A stretch of DNA of 64,000 nt from Magicicada septendecula (Eukaryota; Arthropoda; Insecta; Hemiptera; Cicadidae), in contig CM068367.1 of the NCBI GenBank assembly GCA_034769895.1, positions 1,312,449,046 through 1,312,513,045 of the forward strand, in the 5' to 3' direction. A program made the position numbers and the translations under genes. The notes beneath the pieces are model-generated. The model was not told where the DNA came from and did not search any database. It saw only the letters and a program-made list of their open reading frames with translations. Numbering within the stretch: position 1 is the stretch's first letter; the number at the start of each line of letters is the position of its first letter. Positions 59,686 through 64,000 of this stretch are shown here, piece after piece.

Positions 59686-61358
59686 CCTACCTACCACTTG
59701 GTGCTACAGCTCTTGTCAAGCCTTGACCTTCTTTACAATCTTCCTCCACACAGTCATACCTATAATCTTCTCTCCCCACATTCCCTCACATTCGCCATTT
59801 TCAAATCCTTCAATACGTTGCAGATGTGGTCTTCCCCTCTCCTTAGATGAAAAAACTTCAACCTTCAAAATCCATTTGCCTTAAATGTATCAACTCTTCT
59901 CTCCATTGACCCATCGATTTCTGGTTCTTTTTTTATTTTCATGTAATGGTGTCTCATAAAACTCATATTCTGCACAACCTGCACACATTCATGCAGTTAT
60001 GAATTTTGAAACATTTTTTTTACAGCAAGACTTCCTTTAATAAAAATGTTCATAAATACCTTTTTCATGCAAGTCTTAAAAAAAAAATTATTACTCTAGA
60101 AGTCTACCCATTTAGAGTAGATTTTGTCATGAGAGATAAAAAAAGAAGTCAGTGTCACATTTCCTTGTGAGTGACTAAGAAGTATTTTTTCATCTCGGTA
60201 ACAGTTCCACCACTTGGGCTGGCCCTACTCACTAGGCTAGGTAGGCTCCCATCTAAGATGTATAGTTTGGAGGGCGTCAAATTTTGACACAGAAAAAAAT
60301 AACTAAGGAAAAAGATCAACTGAAATAACAGCTATAACAAGGAATATAGGTCAGTCTATTTTTGTATAGTAGACCTTGAAAGAAAAACTTGTCAATATGA
60401 AACTGGAGGTTAACATATTGCACATTCTAAAAATAAGTTTAAAGTAGACTTTTAGTTCATCATTTTGGATGCTGCCATTAATTCCATTCAAGGTGTGTTC
60501 ACTCAATCGGATTAAATATTTGAGTTTTCAGATTTTTATTTGACATCTATAACTTAAAAGACACAAACAATTGCAGAAGAAATTACACTCAGTTCAAATT
60601 TGAAAAGCCTGTACGACTCTGAAGGTGCCAATGAATGTTCACTGGAAGATGTAGATGCTACTGTTATTGTTCTGAACTTAAATGTATATGTCATCATATT
60701 CCTGCAGCTACAACTCCTAAAGACATTCTGGACTGTATCTGTGAATGTATTCTGGAAATTAGTTTTCAAAATTTCCTGTCACTCTCAAAATTCTATTAAA
60801 CCTATGAATATCAGTCACAAATGCCGAGGGAAGTTTTAAAAAAATTTAATTTATAAAATCTTACATTTCTGAGACAAGAAGCATTTATTGAATTAGCCGC
60901 AATATCAGTTGAAAGTGAAATAGCCCAATAACCCAAGATTGAAACTAAACCAATTAATTGCAGACTTTGCCAAAATGAAAGTAGGGCCAGTTGTAGCCAC
61001 CACCCACTGTTTAGACACCATAACCACATCCATGTCTTGTCGCTTGGTATAGTATTCTTCAGTAAGTTGTGTCCTTACATGGTGAACGTAAAAGGTTTCC
61101 ATCCACTGATTCAACATGATTTTTTTTTGCTTGACACCCCTCCCCCCTTATATAACATTTCTCTGGACGTGTTCAACTGTCCAGTTTGTTATTGCTATAT
61201 GGTTTGAGCAGTCTTACTTATAAGCAACTTGTAATGTTTCAAGAGTCTATGTAAAGTTCTTCCCCAGTTTGCGGCAGAATTTCATAGACACGCTTCTCCT
61301 CACAGGTTTAATCAAACATTTTGTGATGTCAGTACATGAAATTATCATTTTGTTTTAG
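59686..61358. other. Noncoding host DNA, probable DCAF1 intron
   Basis: At 59700-59900 a pyrimidine-rich stretch, read on the minus strand, gives a Lys/Trp-containing peptide vaguely like the C-terminal end of a LINE ORF; this is weak. The rest has small ORFs (60600-60839 +, 61117-60905 -) without recognisable similarity. It ends in a splice acceptor, TTTTGTTTTAG. Confidence 0.45.
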
Positions 61359-61504
61359 CTCTGATGCGGGATCCAATTCTGCAAGATAAACGTCAGGAAC
61401 ATGTACGATTTCAGAAACATGCTTTTGAGCTATTGGAACGTGTGTCTGGCAAATCTAAACCTAATGGAAATGAATTAGAAATTTCATTAGCAAATATTCA
61501 CAGA
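61359..61504 (+). CDS. DCAF1: DCAF1 internal exon (before the LisH exon)
   Basis: Acceptor TTTTAG at 61358 and donor AGA/GTAAGT at 61504. The exon gives about 48 residues starting LMRDPILQDKRQEH and ending in SLANIHR, with the reading frame entering two bases in and leaving in phase 0. DCAF1 is the substrate receptor of the CRL4 (DDB1-CUL4) and EDVP ubiquitin ligases and acts mostly in the nucleus. The recognition rests on this segment directly preceding the LisH exon and joining it in frame. It belongs to the middle of the protein, after the N-terminal armadillo/kinase-like part. No earlier DCAF1 exon is visible in the window. Confidence 0.8.
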
Positions 61505-62270
61505 GTAAGTGCAATCTTTTTTTTTTTTACATTAGTTGCTATAAAAAGTAATAATCAGGGTTAGAAAAAAGCTAAGATGTTTTTAAACAGTTCACCTCTC
61601 TGTTTTTTAGGGATTTGTAAGTGTAAAGAAACATAGGACTAAATGAATCACATTACCTTTTTTGTTTCCATACAGTGAATGTACATTTTACATTTATGTT
61701 GTGTCTATGTTTTTTTATAATGTTTTATAATTGTTTTGAATGTTTCCTTTCTCATCAGTATTGGTAAAAAACTAAATATTCACATTAAATTTTGTGTAAC
61801 ATATGCTAGCGATTTAAACGATAAAACCTATATTTAAATTTCAAGATTTTGGATTTTGTACAAAGTCTACAACTCCCCTGTATCTTTGTACTGAAAGCTA
61901 ACTGTAAACAATTGCATCGTACATGTGTTTTGTAAATGTATTACAAAAAAAAACAGCAGTTATTTTTAAATAGTTCTGGGATGGGTAATCTCTAGGCATG
62001 ATAACAATAAAAGTCTGTTACAATTGGCATAACTCAGCTAGTTCAGCCTGTCAGTTGCTAAGAAAATTTAAAGTGATTCCATAATGTGGGCAGTAGGGTG
62101 GTGGAGGTTACCTCATTTTTCCCTCTCTTCTACCATCTGGTTTCACATCTTACAGTGAATCTTTTATAACTATTCCATTATAATCATGATGTAATGCCAA
62201 TGCATGTGACATGTAACTTGTGTCTTTGGTATTATTCGTTCTATTTATTTTGTTTTGCTTCTTGTTATAG
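61505..62270 (+). other. DCAF1 intron
   Basis: GTAAGT...TTATAG intron of 766 bp. AT-rich, with no repeat or gene that I recognise. Confidence 0.8.
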
Positions 62271-62480
62271 GCAAATATAATTGCTCAGACACGAATACAG
62301 TTCAACGATAGGCAGTTGTTTCAGTTAATACAGCAGCATCTGCTTAATCATGGAATGTACGAGTCAGCAGCAGTTTTACAGAAGGAAGCAGGCCTGCCTG
62401 CATTAAAACCTCCAGCAAGCACAAGTATACCATTACCTTTTTCCTATCAGCAGCGTTTGCCATCATCACCCGCATGTAGG
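62271..62480 (+). CDS. DCAF1: DCAF1 exon carrying the LisH motif
   Basis: Exactly 70 codons between acceptor TTATAG and donor AGG/GTAAGC, phase 0 at both ends. The peptide ANIIAQTRIQF...LFQLIQQHLLNHGMYESAAVLQKEAGLP has the LisH pattern (Leu-x-x-Leu-Ile...His-Leu...Gly-Met...Ala-x-x-Leu-x-x-Glu). In human DCAF1 the LisH lies at about residues 846-878, also directly after ANIIA, and serves dimerisation/oligomerisation of the receptor. After it the sequence turns Pro/Ser-rich, as in the vertebrate protein. Confidence 0.88.
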
Positions 62481-62822
62481 GTAAGCTTCAAAATAAAACA
62501 AATTTAGTCAGTTCTGCTTGAAATAAAGTGAAGTAGAGATAAAATTCTTTCTTACTTCTTATAAAATAAAAAAGAAATTATTTTGTAAATATGTGGAATT
62601 TTATGTATTATTGGATAAGTGAAAACTTTATTCTTTTGTGTTGTACCTATTTTAACACGTACTTTTTAATGTAAATGTTTAATATTATTTTAAAGGTATT
62701 GCTTTGAGAATATTGTGCACTGTGTAAGCAGAAATATTGCTTTGTACCAAGGTTATTTGTTTTGAATGTTGTGGTTATTAAACAAATTTTGAAAGTAAGC
62801 TCATAACATTCTCTGTCTTTAG
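62481..62822 (+). other. DCAF1 intron
   Basis: GTAAGC...CTTTAG intron of 342 bp; AT-rich, nothing else seen. Confidence 0.8.
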
Positions 62823-63016
62823 TCTCGTACAACAGTGAGTACAGCAAGCCCACATATTCACAGATTAAGTACAGGACCGTTGCAAAATTCTGATCTTGCA
62901 TCACCATCAAATAGCCCATTGGGAGCAGGGTTCAGTGTACGTGGTGCAGCGTCTGGCACTTCCAACGGTGTTAGTAATCCTAGTGCTCCTATTCGGCTTA
63001 ATTTATCTAGTACAAG
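62823..63016 (+). CDS. DCAF1: DCAF1 exon, low-complexity Ser/Pro-rich linker
   Basis: Acceptor TGTCTTTAG and donor ACAAG/GTAAAG, 194 bp, entering in phase 0 and leaving two bases into a codon. The peptide is rich in Ser, Thr, Pro, Gly and Asn (for example SPSNSPLGAGFSV), ending in APIRLNLSSTR. This corresponds to the disordered stretch between LisH and the WD40 domain. The WD40 exons must lie beyond the right edge. Confidence 0.78.
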
Positions 63017-63043
63017 GTAAAGTTGTCTCTACTAATTCTATAT

Positions 63044-63045
<2 letters not shown>

Positions 63046-63115
<70 letters not shown>
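63046..63115. repeat. (TG)n microsatellite with one GA interruption, 70 bp
   Basis: Begins 29 bp after a DCAF1 splice donor; interrupted once at about 63078. Confidence 0.97.
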
Positions 63116-63116
<1 letters not shown>

Positions 63117-63278
63117 TTTTTACTGGAATCAATAGCTGGCTAAATTTTGATTTTGGTTTTGTATTTAAAATGAGACAGTTAAATAACTCTTGAGCTAAAT
63201 AACTCTTGTAGAGTTTCATTATTTTGTCTTTGCTTGTATAATAAATCACTATTTTGTATCAAATGTTTCTCCTTGAAT

Positions 63279-63435
<157 letters not shown>

Positions 63436-64000
63436 AGTGGCACAAAACAAACTACTGATTGACTCTATTATCTGGAGGCAGCTTTTTTGTTGTTGTTTGC
63501 CACAGTAAAATAAAATATACAAGAAAATTAATTACATATATACCAGTATGACACAAATAAAATTATAAAAAAAGTGCGTGTACATGTGTGCACACATTCA
63601 TACGAGAGAGGGGGGAATTACAATTCTATTAAGTTTTTTTCTTTATTTAATATTTAGTTTTATAAACAGTGTAACAATAAAACATGACTATCCGTTTGTA
63701 AAAACTAACCTTGTTGCTGCAACCATACTCTTCTGATTTCTGCTACTCTTTCCATTTGGAGGTGACTCTCATTGGAGTAACTGGATTTACCTGTCATCCC
63801 ATTCTTATCTTGTCATCTTCCAAGTACATTTTCCTAAATCATTCACACATTCTTTCCTTCCTCGGATGTTGCTTTCCTCGTATGTTCACAATAGAAGGTA
63901 CTGTGACTCATATTATGTCCTATAATTTTAATTTTTCTAGATCCCGTTGTAACATCCTAACGTTTGCTTTGATCTCTATCCTGTTCCCTCTTACAGCTAA

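Overview
This is animal genomic DNA, almost certainly insect. It is AT-rich, contains intron-split exons with GT-AG borders, carries long (TG)n microsatellites, and is dominated by transposable elements. The only host gene I recognise is DCAF1 (VprBP; mahjong in Drosophila). Three of its central exons lie on the + strand at the right end. I cannot name the species; the repeat content would suit a large-genome insect such as a hemipteroid or orthopteroid, but that is a guess.

Layout. (1) Positions 1-46955 are a head-to-tail tandem array of seven complete units of about 6.69 kb (starts 1, 6686, 13374, 20069, 26761, 33451, 40140) plus 130 bp of an eighth; the array runs off the left edge. I read each unit, on the minus strand, as one non-autonomous LTR-retrotransposon-like element sharing its LTRs with its neighbours (LTR-internal-LTR-internal...). 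Each has a very long LTR (about 3.1 kb) with a TATA/CCAAT promoter, primer-binding-site-like motifs, one 530-codon coiled-coil ORF, about 1.8 kb of hairpin-rich 3' noncoding sequence, and a polypurine tract directly before the next LTR. There is no protease, reverse transcriptase or integrase. The ORF is intact in six units and broken by two single-base deletions in the fourth. (2) Positions 46956-53356 hold a second minus-strand element of the Ty3/Gypsy type: 5' LTR, tRNA-Lys-like primer site, gag, and a pol that is broken in RNase H and cut off inside the integrase zinc-binding motif exactly where the array begins. Its Gag carries a RanBP2-type zinc finger followed by RGG-rich sequence instead of the usual CCHC knuckle. 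(3) Positions 54941-59683 are a 4.74-kb DNA transposon with matching terminal inverted repeats, a TA target duplication and a decayed two-exon transposase whose second and third catalytic residues are separated by exactly 82 residues, which fits the DD82E/Sailor group of IS630-Tc1-mariner elements. (4) Positions 61359-63016 contain three DCAF1 exons including the LisH motif, with long TG microsatellites in the following intron.

How it fits together. The DCAF1 exons seen here code for the middle of the protein, and I found no earlier DCAF1 exon in the window. The simplest reading is that the array, the Gypsy element and the Sailor element all sit inside one DCAF1 intron longer than 61 kb, with the LTR elements antisense to the gene. 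Shared and private variants among the seven units show that the array is real and grew stepwise rather than being an assembly loop. The most unusual signals are the tandem LTR array, a pair of hairpins in every unit whose stems differ but both remain paired, and the FET-like Gag tail.
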